From NCBI GenBank assembly GCA_902491215.1, contig CABUGV010000004.1:56974-120973 (forward strand): a stretch of 64,000 bases of DNA, given 5' to 3'. A model generated the notes under the pieces. It had not been told where the DNA came from and made no database searches. It saw only the letters and a list, made by a program, of their open reading frames with translations. This DNA is from 43-108 sp001915545. Lineage in GTDB: Bacteria; Bacteroidota; Bacteroidia; Bacteroidales; Bacteroidaceae. This document shows, in pieces, positions 44,113 through 54,000 of this stretch. The stretch's first letter is position 1; every line of letters starts with the position of its first letter. The translations under genes and the position numbers were made by a program.

Positions 44113-45996
44113 TCAAAATTTTGATTCCGCAACACGGAAACTCAAATGAGGCGGTTGGTTATAAGCCACATTCTGCAGTGCCACAGACAAACGGTACTGC
44201 CTGTCTTGCATCAACGTAGGACGTCTGTCAACAGCCGGTATGGCTGACATGTATATATGCAGCTCCTTCTGATTGTTGGATGCCCATATTATTTCTTCTC
44301 TCCAATCACCGAAAAGGTCGCACGTCAGACAAGGATTACCCTTGGTTCCGTTGTTCGAAACAACACCTTCGGCCTTGAAAATGATATCCGTGGATTCAGT
44401 ATCCCAATTCCATTTGCTCACAGTGACGTGGTCAAGAAGTTCCGACAGAGTATCGGCATCCCAATACAGCACAAAGTTGCATGACGACGGTTTATTCTGC
44501 GAAATCAGCTCTCCCGTATCGCCACGCCTCAATCCTGGACGGTTTGTCCAGCATTCGGCACCTTCATATCTCGGATCTATATCGGCGGCAACTCCCCTGC
44601 CTGCATCCTTTCCCATATCGTCCTGCCATATTATTTCGCCGTTGGCTGCATCAAACATGGCCATAGCCGGTGTGCGCTTGACAATGGGATTATTTCCTTC
44701 GTTTTCATGAACTCCAAAGATTTCCAATCCTTTCCTCGATGGAACAAGGTCGCCTGCATGTATGGCATCGCCGTGACGAAGTCCTGTCGAATAAAGTCCG
44801 TGACCATCGTGATCTACAGTCATGGCACCGACACATATTTCATCAAATCCGTCATTGTCGAAATCTGAAACTGCAAGATTATGGTTGCCCATACCCGAAT
44901 AGGCTTCAAGTCCCGGCAGAGAACTGTCGAATGTCCAGCAATTGCGAAGACTGTCGCCATCGAAAACCCACGATGCAACTACCGTTCGTCCGTACCATCC
45001 TCTAACCATTACCGGCGAAGGTGTCTTACCATCAAGAAAAGCTACGGCTGCGGTGAAACGGTCGGAACGTCCGCCGGTATTGTCGTTGCCGCAGTTTCCG
45101 CCTATGCCGCCCCATCCGTCAAGCGGATAGCGTGTAGGTATGTATTCGCGCGTGGCAACGGCACGACCGTCCTTTCCGTCAAACACGGTAATATATTCAG
45201 GTCCTTCAACTATCTTTCCATACAAAGGACTGTCCTTGTCGTAATTGCGCCAGTCGGCATCAGCGCGACCAATTGCACGACCAACACCATCGACGGTACC
45301 ATCACCAGTCTTGCAGCACAGCTCTGCGCAACCGTCGCCATCAAAATCAAACACAAGGAAATTTGTTGTAGCCGCACCTGAACGTATGTTCTTACCCAAA
45401 TCGATGCGCCACAATCTGGTTCCATCAAGCTTATATGCATCAATAAAGGTGTTTCCGGTGAAACCTCTCTGCACCGGTGTCTTGGAATTTGTAGGATACC
45501 ATTTCAGCACAATCTCGTATTGACCATCGCCATCAAGATCTCCTACACTGCAGTCATTGGCCAAATATTCATAGTTCTGACCCTCAACTACACCTCCTTC
45601 TGGCCTGTCTATCGGCAAACGCATAAACGGTTCCGTTTTACTGCCACCTTTACGCGAAAAGCGGCTGACTTCCCGATTTCTGCTCTTTAGTATCCATACA
45701 TTATCGCGGCTCAAGTCTGCTGTTGCGTCTGTGAAATCAGATGTTGACTTTATAGGCTCATAGTTAAGCTTCACAACACCTTCACCAGGCGATTCGCGAT
45801 AAATATCAAATGTTGTTTCCGAGTCATCAGAAACAAACATTCTCCAGCTCAAATACATGCCGTTATCCGAAGGAACGCCTGACATACCACGTGTCAGACG
45901 TTCTCCGGTATAATTCTGAGCACTACACTCTGATAAAGGCTGAGCTGCGCAGAGAAGAGAAAAAACAATAAGGCCTAAACCTCTATTTTTAATCAT
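44113..45996 (-). CDS. Rhamnogalacturonan lyase (polysaccharide lyase family 11)
   Basis: From the ATG at 45996 the protein has 627 residues and a signal peptide ending near ECSAQN; the longer frame adds 13 residues before it and is less likely. The N-terminal domain has LTRGMSGVPSDNGMYLSWRMF. The body is an eight-bladed propeller with calcium-binding DLDGDGQYE and DFDNDGFDE motifs and ends in PPHLSFRVAES. This is the PL11 layout (YesW/YesX). It cleaves the rhamnogalacturonan I backbone of pectin by beta-elimination. A DUF6250-like gene follows in the same transcript. Confidence 0.93.
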   Translation of the reverse strand: MIKNRGLGLIVFSLLCAAQPLSECSAQNYTGERLTRGMSGVPSDNGMYLSWRMFVSDDSETTFDIYRESPGEGVVKLNYEPIKSTSDFTDATADLSRDNVWILKSRNREVSRFSRKGGSKTEPFMRLPIDRPEGGVVEGQNYEYLANDCSVGDLDGDGQYEIVLKWYPTNSKTPVQRGFTGNTFIDAYKLDGTRLWRIDLGKNIRSGAATTNFLVFDFDGDGCAELCCKTGDGTVDGVGRAIGRADADWRNYDKDSPLYGKIVEGPEYITVFDGKDGRAVATREYIPTRYPLDGWGGIGGNCGNDNTGGRSDRFTAAVAFLDGKTPSPVMVRGWYGRTVVASWVFDGDSLRNCWTFDSSLPGLEAYSGMGNHNLAVSDFDNDGFDEICVGAMTVDHDGHGLYSTGLRHGDAIHAGDLVPSRKGLEIFGVHENEGNNPIVKRTPAMAMFDAANGEIIWQDDMGKDAGRGVAADIDPRYEGAECWTNRPGLRRGDTGELISQNKPSSCNFVLYWDADTLSELLDHVTVSKWNWDTESTDIIFKAEGVVSNNGTKGNPCLTCDLFGDWREEIIWASNNQKELHIYMSAIPAVDRRPTLMQDRQYRLSVALQNVAYNQPPHLSFRVAESKF

Positions 45997-46082
45997 AAAA
46001 CAAAAAAGAATATTAAATTTCCAATTAAGCGGCACTTTGTATGTGCATCAGAGAAAAGCACAAACAAATCAGATACAGCGAC

Positions 46083-46781
46083 TCATTCGTCCAAGATTGC
46101 GCAAAGTTCCTTCATACCCTCCGAAGCACCTTTCTGAATAACCTTCACATCGATACCGTAAGGCAATTTAACAGGTTTAGGATCAATAAGAAACATTTTT
46201 GCATGCGCAGGTACATAATTTATAAGTCCGGCAGCGGGATAAACATTCAATGAAGTCCCTATGACGACAAATATGTCTGCCTTCGAAGCAACCTCTACCG
46301 CCTTCTCCATCTCCGGCACTGCCTCGCCGAACCATACGATGAACGGACGCAATTGAGAACCATCGGCAGCCTTGTCTCCCATCCTTATGACAGGATTGTC
46401 GGCAGACAAATTCACAATACACCTCTTGTCGTTAGGATTGCGCGACGATGTAGCTTTCATCAATTCGCCATGAAGGTGTACAACATGCGAACTTCCGGCA
46501 CGTTCGTGCAAATCATCTATATTTTGAGTTACTACCGTCGTATTATATTTTTCCTCAAGCTTTGCAACAAGCCTGTGCCCTTCATTAGGCAAAGCTTCAA
46601 GAAGCTTTCTCCTCAAGCCGTTGTAGAAACATATAACCAACTCCGGATTACGCTCATAGCCGTCAATACTGGCAACCTGCTCAACCGGGTAATTCTCCCA
46701 CAAGCCTCCCGCATCACGAAATGTGCTTATGCCGCTCTCAGCCGACATGCCTGCACCTGTAAGAAAAACAAGATTTTTCAT
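46083..46781 (-). CDS. Sir2-family NAD-dependent protein deacylase
   Basis: The protein has 232 residues from the ATG at 46781; the open frame extends 61 codons further upstream, but a minus-strand -7 box at 46843-46850 lies within that stretch and the core begins exactly at MKNLVFLTGAGMSAESGI. NAD-binding GAGMSAESGI, TQNIDDLHE with catalytic His in HLHGEL, and GTSLNVYPAAG mark a class III sirtuin. The usual zinc cysteine pairs are not evident. Sirtuins remove acyl groups from lysines using NAD. PL11 lies 86 bases downstream on the same strand, but a functional link is not evident. Confidence 0.93.
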   Translation of the reverse strand: MKNLVFLTGAGMSAESGISTFRDAGGLWENYPVEQVASIDGYERNPELVICFYNGLRRKLLEALPNEGHRLVAKLEEKYNTTVVTQNIDDLHERAGSSHVVHLHGELMKATSSRNPNDKRCIVNLSADNPVIRMGDKAADGSQLRPFIVWFGEAVPEMEKAVEVASKADIFVVIGTSLNVYPAAGLINYVPAHAKMFLIDPKPVKLPYGIDVKVIQKGASEGMKELCAILDE

Positions 46782-46842
46782 AGATTGACATAAAATCATT
46801 ACCATTCGCACACAATCACAACCGTGACCGATATGTGTTTGG

Positions 46843-46850
46843 CAAAAATA
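46843..46850 (-). promoter_or_regulatory. -7 box (TATTTTTG, minus strand) for the sirtuin gene
   Basis: The box fits TAnnTTTG on the minus strand and lies 61 bases before the ATG at 46781. It marks the upstream part of the longer open frame as non-coding. Confidence 0.5.
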
Positions 46851-46895
46851 ACAAAAAATAATATTGATGTGCAGATTACCAACAAAATAAAAATG

Positions 46896-46903
46896 TAACT
46901 TTG
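46896..46903 (+). promoter_or_regulatory. -7 box (TAACTTTG) for the FKBP cluster
   Basis: The box fits TAnnTTTG and lies 102 bases before the first FKBP start codon, so the leader would be about 95 bases long. The sirtuin promoter lies 45 bp away in the opposite direction. Confidence 0.45.
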
Positions 46904-47005
46904 TGCGCCAATGCCTGCCGTGCAAGACGGTAAACTGAACAACATTGGAAAAACATGACATCAAAAAAGCATTTCAATTTATAACAAAAAATACAGATAC
47001 AATTT

Positions 47006-47614
47006 ATGGACAAACTCAGCTATGCCCTCGGTCTTGGCATCGGACAGCAGCTTAAGAGCATGGGCACAAGGGAAGATGTGAACATTGACGATTTTGCACA
47101 GGCAATCAAAGATGTATTGGACGAAAAACCTCTCGCAATACAACATACAGAAGCACAACAGATTGTTAACGCACATTTCCAGAAAATGGAAAGCCGCATG
47201 AATGCAGAAAAGGCTGAAAAGGGAAAGAAGGCTCTCGAAGAGGGCAAACAGTTCCTTGCTGAAAATGCAAAGAAAGAAGGCGTAACAACAACAGCCAGCG
47301 GCCTTCAGTACGAAGTGCTCAGCGAAGGAAACGGCAAACGACCTGCAGCTACAGACAAAGTGCGTTGCCACTATGAAGGACGACTCATCGACGGCACCGT
47401 ATTCGACAGCTCATACCGTCGTGGCGAACCAGCCGACTTCGGACTCAATCAGGTCATACCGGGATGGACAGAAGGTGTACAGCTCATGCAGGAAGGTGCA
47501 AAATACAGATTCTACATACCTTACCTCCTCGCATACGGCGAAGGTGGTGCAGGCGAACTCATCCCACCTTTCAGCACACTCGTATTCGATGTTGAACTCA
47601 TCAAGGTACTTTAA
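47006..47614 (+). CDS. FKBP-type prolyl isomerase, cytoplasmic (FKBP22/Mip-like)
   Basis: The 202-residue protein has no signal peptide. The N-terminal half is a helical dimerisation region (SYALGLGIGQQLKS...EKAEKGKKALEEGKQFL). The FKBP domain begins near residue 95 with SGLQYEVLSEGNG and has YEGRLIDGTVFDSSY, VIPGWTEGVQLM and IPYLLAYGEGG, which line the active site. It should speed proline isomerisation and act as a chaperone in the cytoplasm. It is the first of three tandem FKBP genes. Confidence 0.93.
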   Translation: MDKLSYALGLGIGQQLKSMGTREDVNIDDFAQAIKDVLDEKPLAIQHTEAQQIVNAHFQKMESRMNAEKAEKGKKALEEGKQFLAENAKKEGVTTTASGLQYEVLSEGNGKRPAATDKVRCHYEGRLIDGTVFDSSYRRGEPADFGLNQVIPGWTEGVQLMQEGAKYRFYIPYLLAYGEGGAGELIPPFSTLVFDVELIKVL

Positions 47615-47672
47615 TACATCCTTCGTCGGAAAAATCAGAACAAAATATCTAATCATAAAAATAACTACTGAA

Positions 47673-48533
47673 ATGAAAAAATTAAGCATTTTGGCCGCAT
47701 CCATCGCGGCACTCGCACTGACATCGTGCGGCAACGACGTCAAGCCTGAACTCACAACAAATGTCGATTCTCTCGCATACGATCTCGGCGTTGCTCAGGC
47801 AACAGGACTCAAGCAGTACATGACAATGCAGCTTGGCGTAGACACTGCGTACATCGAAGAATTCATCAAGGGTATGAACGAAGGCGCAATGAACGATGAA
47901 GACAAGAAAAAGAACGCATACATCGCAGGATACCAGGTTGGACAGCGCGTACAGATGATATCAAAGGGTATGGCCAACGACGTATATGCAGGCGACTCAA
48001 CAAAGACTATAAATACAAAGAACCTCCTTGCAGGAATCGTTGACGGACTCAAGGGTACTGCAAAGATGACAGCTGAAGAAGCTTTCGAATCATACCAGAA
48101 GGGTATGGAACCTATCATGAACGAGAACCTCGCAAAGAAATTCGCTGACAACAAGGCTGCAGGCGAAAAGTTCCTTGCCGAAAACAAGAAGAAACCGGGC
48201 GTAAAGTCTCTCCCTAGCGGACTTCAGTACAAGGTCATCAAGGAAGGTACAGGAGCTGTTCCTACTGACTCATCAACAGTAACAGTAAACTACGAAGGAC
48301 GTCTCATCGACGGTACAGTATTCGACAGCTCATACGAGCGCAAGGAGCCGATGGAATTCGTTTGCAACCGCGAATTCATCAAGGGATGGACAGAAGCCAT
48401 CAAGATGATGCCTGCCGGATCAGTTTGGGAAGTATATATTCCAGCTGAACTCGCTTACGGTTCACGCGACATGGGCAACATCAAGCCTTTCTCTACACTC
48501 ATCTTCAAGATCGAGCTCCTCAGCATAAAATAA
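47673..48533 (+). CDS. FKBP-type prolyl isomerase, lipoprotein
   Basis: The ATG at 47673 opens a lipoprotein signal peptide (MKKLSILAASIAALALTSC, acylated Cys19). The 286-residue protein has the same architecture as its neighbour: helical N-terminal domain, linker KFLAENKKKPGVKSLPSGLQ and FKBP domain with YEGRLIDGTVFDSSY and FIKGWTEAIKMM. The longer open frame upstream overlaps the first FKBP gene and is rejected. It should act at the periplasmic face of a membrane. A 33-base stretch (48210-48242) is identical to the third FKBP gene. Confidence 0.93.
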   Translation: MKKLSILAASIAALALTSCGNDVKPELTTNVDSLAYDLGVAQATGLKQYMTMQLGVDTAYIEEFIKGMNEGAMNDEDKKKNAYIAGYQVGQRVQMISKGMANDVYAGDSTKTINTKNLLAGIVDGLKGTAKMTAEEAFESYQKGMEPIMNENLAKKFADNKAAGEKFLAENKKKPGVKSLPSGLQYKVIKEGTGAVPTDSSTVTVNYEGRLIDGTVFDSSYERKEPMEFVCNREFIKGWTEAIKMMPAGSVWEVYIPAELAYGSRDMGNIKPFSTLIFKIELLSIK

Positions 48534-48592
48534 GAAATACTGACTTTAAACGCTGAAAAGGCGAAATAAAGCCGATATACACAAAAACTCAG

Positions 48593-48637
48593 GCAGAGAA
48601 GATAAGAATCAACACACAGAGTTCTTGTCTTCTCTGC
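48593..48637 (+). terminator. Hairpin between the second and third FKBP genes
   Basis: A 16-bp stem with one G-T pair (48593-48608 with 48622-48637) and a 13-base loop is followed by TGTTT. It probably reduces read-through into the third gene. Confidence 0.65.
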
Positions 48638-48682
48638 TGTTTAAATGTACAATATACAAACATATAAATCCGACACAGCAAA

Positions 48683-49750
48683 ATGAAAACAAACAGATTC
48701 CTTTCAGCAATGGCTGCAATGCTCCTTGTCTGCGCCTCACCGGCAGGAGCGGCATCCGCGCAGGGCGACACAATACCTGCAGCAAAACTGCTGACTGCCA
48801 AGCAGGCAGAAAAGCTCAACAAGAAGATGACCAAGCAGGCAGAGAAGATTGCAAAAATGCAGGCAGAACTCGACCAGGCAAAGGCAGAATTCGTAGAAAC
48901 CTACGGACAGTCGCCTACACAGATAGACCTCACCGAAAAGCCACAGCTCAACGACGGAGGCGATTCCATCGCATATATCTTCGGAACATGGCAGTCGGCA
49001 GGCCTCAAGCCATACATCGTGCAGAAGCTCCGCGTCGACACACTCTATATGAACGACTTTGTGCGCGGTGTTCTCGACAGAGCCACACCGACAGGCAACG
49101 ACAAGCAGAAGGCAGCCTACAATTCAGGACTTGACATCGGTACACAGATTTCCACGATGACCGACAATCTTGCACGCGACTACTACTCTGCTGAACCAGG
49201 AAAAACAATCGATACACTGGTGCTTGCAAAAGCAATACTCCGCGGAATGATGGGATACAACGAAATACCTGCCGACAGCGCCCAGCGCCTCTTCGTCAGC
49301 ACAATGGAAGCACGCCACGAGGCAAATCTTGAAGCAGCATACGGCGCCAACCGTCTTGCCGGCGAACAGTGGCTTCTCGACAACCAGAAGAAGGAAGGCG
49401 TAAAGGTGCTCCCTAGCGGACTTCAGTACAAGGTCATCAAGAGCGGAACAGGAAAGAAGCCTACAGCACAGTCTCAGGTAAGCGTAGACTACGAAGGACG
49501 ACTCATCGACGGCACCGTTTTCGACAGCTCTTATGAGCGCGGCAAACCGGCAACATTCCGTTGCTCACAGGTAATCAAGGGATGGACAGAAGCCCTCACA
49601 CGCATGAGCGAAGGCGACGTCTGGGAACTCTACATACCATACCAGCTTGCCTACGGCGAACGCGAAAGCGGAAAAATCAAGCCATACTCAGCCCTCATCT
49701 TCAAGGTGGAGCTCCACAAAGTAATCGACAGCAAAACAAGCGGAAAATAA
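48683..49750 (+). CDS. FKBP-type prolyl isomerase, periplasmic
   Basis: The 355-residue protein starts with a cleavable signal peptide (MKTNRFLSAMAAMLLVCASPA, site near ASAQ). A Lys/Ala/Gln-rich coiled-coil stretch follows (about residues 35-70, AKQAEKLNKKMTKQAEK), then the helical domain, then an FKBP domain from about residue 242 (LPSGLQYKVIKSGTG) with YEGRLIDGTVFDSSY. It should be a soluble periplasmic folding helper. It shares stretches of identical DNA with both neighbouring FKBP genes, consistent with duplication followed by gene conversion. Confidence 0.92.
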   Translation: MKTNRFLSAMAAMLLVCASPAGAASAQGDTIPAAKLLTAKQAEKLNKKMTKQAEKIAKMQAELDQAKAEFVETYGQSPTQIDLTEKPQLNDGGDSIAYIFGTWQSAGLKPYIVQKLRVDTLYMNDFVRGVLDRATPTGNDKQKAAYNSGLDIGTQISTMTDNLARDYYSAEPGKTIDTLVLAKAILRGMMGYNEIPADSAQRLFVSTMEARHEANLEAAYGANRLAGEQWLLDNQKKEGVKVLPSGLQYKVIKSGTGKKPTAQSQVSVDYEGRLIDGTVFDSSYERGKPATFRCSQVIKGWTEALTRMSEGDVWELYIPYQLAYGERESGKIKPYSALIFKVELHKVIDSKTSGK

Positions 49751-49822
49751 CGGAAAACGCACTTCGCATTCACGTCCTCAGGACAACAAAAATATGAATG
49801 TGCACCACACAAAATAATCAGA

Positions 49823-49868
49823 CCGGCGATGCCCTTTTCATGAAAAAGGATGCATCGCCGGCTTTTTT
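49823..49868 (+). terminator. Intrinsic terminator after the FKBP cluster
   Basis: A 10-bp GC-rich stem (49823-49832 with 49852-49861), extended inward by further pairs, is followed by a T run. Confidence 0.87.
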
Positions 49869-49959
49869 ATGTCCACACTTCAGTCAATAAAAACAACACT
49901 TCGGAATCTCCCCCTCCCGCCCCATCATGTTTGATATAGCTTTTCGGTATCCAAGGCAC

Positions 49960-49967
49960 TATTTTTG
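49960..49967 (+). promoter_or_regulatory. -7 box (TATTTTTG) for the second RND operon
   Basis: The box fits TAnnTTTG and lies 26 bases before the ATG at 49994. Confidence 0.55.
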
Positions 49968-49993
49968 TCTCAAAACCATAGAATATCAAGAGT

Positions 49994-51034
49994 ATGAAGA
50001 CAAAAATCCCAGTAATCCTTATCTGCAGCATGCTCCTGCTGTCGTGCGGAGATGCTGAACCACAAAAAGAAAACAGCAAGCCCATTGTGAAAACCGCAAC
50101 GGCAGAGTACAAAGATTGCAGCAGCATGAGGCAATATCCATTCATTTCACGTCCGTACAGAGAAAGTACACTGTCATTCAGAGTTGGCGGACAAGTGAAA
50201 ATGTTCGACGCCCAAAACGGACAATTCTTCAGAAAAGGAGAAGTCATTGCCCAGCTCGACAACCGCGACTTCCTGATAAGCAAACAGCGTGCAGAAGCAC
50301 TGTTTGAACAAGCCGAAGCCGAATACATACGCATAGAAAAACTCTACCGCAAGAACAATATCTCAGAGACTGTCTTTGAACGCGCAAAAGCCGAATACGA
50401 ACGCGCCAAGGCAGACCTCAACACTGTTTCAAACGAACTTGAATACACACGTCTGACTGCACCATTCGACGGATATGTTCAGAAAACCTACATCGAACGT
50501 TATCAGGACGTACGTCCGTCAGAACCAGCAGTAACATTCATAGACCTTTCAAGAATCAAGGTTGAAACATGTATACCAGAAAGCATGGCCTCGCACATCA
50601 ACGGCAAAGGATCTGAAAAATGCAGTATCAGTTTCGACGGAATAAAAAACAAAAGTTTTGCTCCGTCAGAAACATTCATAACTCAGAGTGCGGCCGACGA
50701 CAACATATCATACATATTCACCGCAGTAATAGAAAATACAGGCAAAGAACTGCTCGGAGGCATGTCAGGATACATATCCATAGAATCCGACAGTACAATC
50801 CAAGACCGACGTGTAACAGTGCCTCAAACAGCAGTATGCCACAACAGCCAAAACGGCACCTATGTCTGGACCATAGACAAGAACAACATGGTGAGCATGA
50901 CGCCGGTAAATATCGGACAACTTACGAACGGAGGTGCTATAGAAATAACCTCCGGCCTGAAAGCCAGCGACAAGATAGCCATCACAAACCTGCAGAATCT
51001 ATCAGAAAACTTACAGATAACAGCCATAAACTGA
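49994..51034 (+). CDS. RND efflux periplasmic adaptor lipoprotein
   Basis: The 346-residue protein has a lipobox (MLLLSC) and the order of an AcrA/MexA-type adaptor: barrel-sandwich half (FRVGGQVKMFDAQNGQFFRKGE), coiled-coil hairpin (QRAEALFEQAEAEYIRIEKLYRK), barrel-sandwich second half (YTRLTAPFDGYVQKTYIE) and beta-barrel domains. Unlike the adaptor at 6.6 kb it has no His-rich segment, so it probably serves a drug- or lipid-type pump. The permease gene starts 17 bases after the stop codon. Confidence 0.92.
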   Translation: MKTKIPVILICSMLLLSCGDAEPQKENSKPIVKTATAEYKDCSSMRQYPFISRPYRESTLSFRVGGQVKMFDAQNGQFFRKGEVIAQLDNRDFLISKQRAEALFEQAEAEYIRIEKLYRKNNISETVFERAKAEYERAKADLNTVSNELEYTRLTAPFDGYVQKTYIERYQDVRPSEPAVTFIDLSRIKVETCIPESMASHINGKGSEKCSISFDGIKNKSFAPSETFITQSAADDNISYIFTAVIENTGKELLGGMSGYISIESDSTIQDRRVTVPQTAVCHNSQNGTYVWTIDKNNMVSMTPVNIGQLTNGGAIEITSGLKASDKIAITNLQNLSENLQITAIN

Positions 51035-51050
51035 AATACAGACAACAATT

Positions 51051-54000
51051 ATGAACCGCATTTCGATATTCTTCCTCAAAAACAGAGCTTTCAGCTGGCT
51101 GCTCCTCATACTGATAATAGCAGGAGGTGCCATATCATATTCCCAGATGGGAAAACTCGAAGACGCTCCGTTCACTATCAAGCAGGCCGTGGTAACGACG
51201 TCTTATCCTGGAGCATCACCGCTTGAGGTTCAGCGTCAGGTAACAGATGTGCTGGAGGAAGCCATACAGTCGCTAGGCGAACTATACTATATAAAAACCG
51301 ACAACCGCGCCGGCTTGTCCAAAATAACAGTCTATGTCAAGAAGGAAATACGTGCAAAGGACATGCAGCAGCTGTGGGACAAACTGCGCCGCAAAGTCAG
51401 TGACGCCCAAGCCAAACTGCCTGCCGGTGCCGGAACGTCGGTTGTAAACGACGATTTCGGTGATGTATTGGGCGTTTTCTACAGCCTTAGCGGAAACGGC
51501 CATTCATACAGAGAACTGGAAGATCAGGCAAAATACATCAAAAATGAACTCCTTTCAGTCAAGGATGTTGCAAAGGTTGAACTCTACGGCATACAAGGAC
51601 GCACTATTGAAGTAAGCGTAAAGCCGTCTTTCCTTTCACAGAGCGGAATTACAATATCCGACATCGCCGCTACTTTCGACAGACAGAACGCCATAGTCGA
51701 TGCCGGAGGCATAGAGACAGAATCCAACAGACTCAGGGTTGAAGCTTCCGGAAGTTTCAGCAGACTGGAAGAAATTGAAAACCTCACCGTTACATCGGCC
51801 AACGGAGATTTTTTCCGTCTGGGCGATGTGGCATCCATCAGCGAAAGCTACACAAAACCGGCACGCAACATAATGAAGGTCAACAACGTGCCTTCGGTCG
51901 GAATAGCCATATCAACCGTATCCGACGGTAATGTTGTGGAAATGTCAAAGGCCGTAAAAGAATGCATTGACAACATAAGCCGCAGCATGCCTTCGGGATT
52001 CAGCATTGAAACGATTTACGACCAAGGCTACGAATCGTCTGTAGCCAACGACGGTTTTGTGATGAACCTTATCATTTCGGTCATAACCGTAATAGCCGTA
52101 CTGCTTTTCTTCATAGGCTTCAAGAACGGCATGCTGATAGGAAGCGGACTCATATTTTCCATCTTCGGCACACTCATCTATATGAATGCCACCGGCATCG
52201 CCCTGCAGCGCATGTCGCTGGCCGCCATAATCATCGCAATGGGTATGCTTGTAGACAATGCCATAGTGGTATACGACGGCGCACTGGTCAACATGCAGCG
52301 CGGAATGCGCAAACGGAAAGCCATAACAAGCGCCGTTTCATCAACATCAATGCCTCTTTTGGGCGCAACGCTGATTGCCATACTTACATTCCTTCCTGTA
52401 TATTTGTCGCCTCATATCACAGGTGAGATACTTTCGTCGCTGTTCATCGTAATAGCAGTGTCACTGATGCTCAGCTGGATATTGGCAATAACGCAAAACG
52501 TTTTCTTCATTCAGGAGTTTGTCAGACGTCCGCGTCCGGAAGACCTGAAAGGCGAACTTTTCCAGGGACGTGCATACGACCTTTTCCGCAAGGCACTCAA
52601 GGCAGGCATACGCCATAAATACTCCGTGGCGGCATGCATGGTCGTTCTTCTGTCGCTCTCAGCCCTTGGATTCCGCCACATACCGCAGCAGTTCATGCCT
52701 CTGCTCAACAAACAATACTTCTCCGTGGACATGTGGCTTCCAGAAGGTGTAAGAACCGAAGAATGCGAAAAACAGGCATACAGCATATCATCGTATATCG
52801 ACAGCATCGACGGTGTACGCAAGGTTTCTTCGTTCATCGGACAGACACCTCCAAGATTCTATCTTGCAAATGCCTCATACGGACCTCAGCCTAATTACGC
52901 GCAATTCATGGTCGAAGCCGAAAGTCCAGAGCAGTCAAGAGAAATCCAGAAAGAGCTGTACGACAAACTGCCAGAACGTTTTCCTGATGCCGTAATCAGA
53001 GTGAACAGCTTTGAAATCAATTCTATTCCTCAGGCACTTATCGAAGCCAGATTCTGCGGCGATGATCCCGACGTGCTCGATTCGCTTACAAACAAAGCTA
53101 TAGCCATAATGAAAAAGAACCCGAAAGTGCTGAACGCACGCAACGAATGGGGCAACATGGCAATGATGATAAAAATCGGATACGATCCTATCAAGGCTGG
53201 CAGACTGAACATGGGACGAAGCGACATGATGAAGGCCGTTAAATCCATCAATGACGGTACACCTATCGGCGTATACCGCGACAACGAAAACAAAGTACCG
53301 GTACTGCTGCGCACAGACGATGCAGGAACATGGACATCCGACAAGCTTGAAGACATGCCTGTATGGAACGGAAACAGCTCGGCCCCTCTGGCACAGGCAT
53401 CAAAAGACATCGACATAGCATGGGAATATCCTTTGGTAAGAACATACAACCGCAGATTGTCAATGGCGGCGCAATGTGACGTTAAAAAGGGATATACGAT
53501 GAAAGAAGTTCATTCCGAGATAAGGGAAGAGATAGAAAACATGAAACTTCCCGAAGGATATACCTTCTTCTGGGATTCACAGTACAAGGACCAGAACGAA
53601 GCAATGGAGGCACTTACAAAATACTTCCCTCTTGCAGTTGTTATGCTGACCATTATACTTGTGATGCTGTTCAACGGTTTCAAGCAACCTCTCATAATAT
53701 TCCTCATACTGCCTCTGTCGGCAATAGGTGTTGTGCTTGGAATGCTCCTGACAGGCTTCCAGTTCGGATTCTTCTGCATTGCAGGATGGCTTGGCCTCTT
53801 GGGAATGATCATAAAGAACGTTATCGTGCTTCTCGATGAAACCGACGTGCAGAGGAAATCGGGAAAGACTCCATACGAGGCAATAATAGAAGCAACTGTA
53901 TCGAGAGCCCGTCCGGTATTGATGGCTGCACTCACCACCGTATTCGGAAGCATACCTCTGCTGTTCGACATTGTGTTCGGAGGCATGGCCGCCACCATTG

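Noticed and set aside
46782..46964. Extended N terminus of the sirtuin
   Set aside because: A minus-strand -7 promoter box lies inside it and the conserved core begins exactly at the internal ATG.
47373..47672. 100-codon N-terminal extension of the second FKBP
   Set aside because: It overlaps the first FKBP gene in another frame; the lipoprotein signal peptide begins at 47673.
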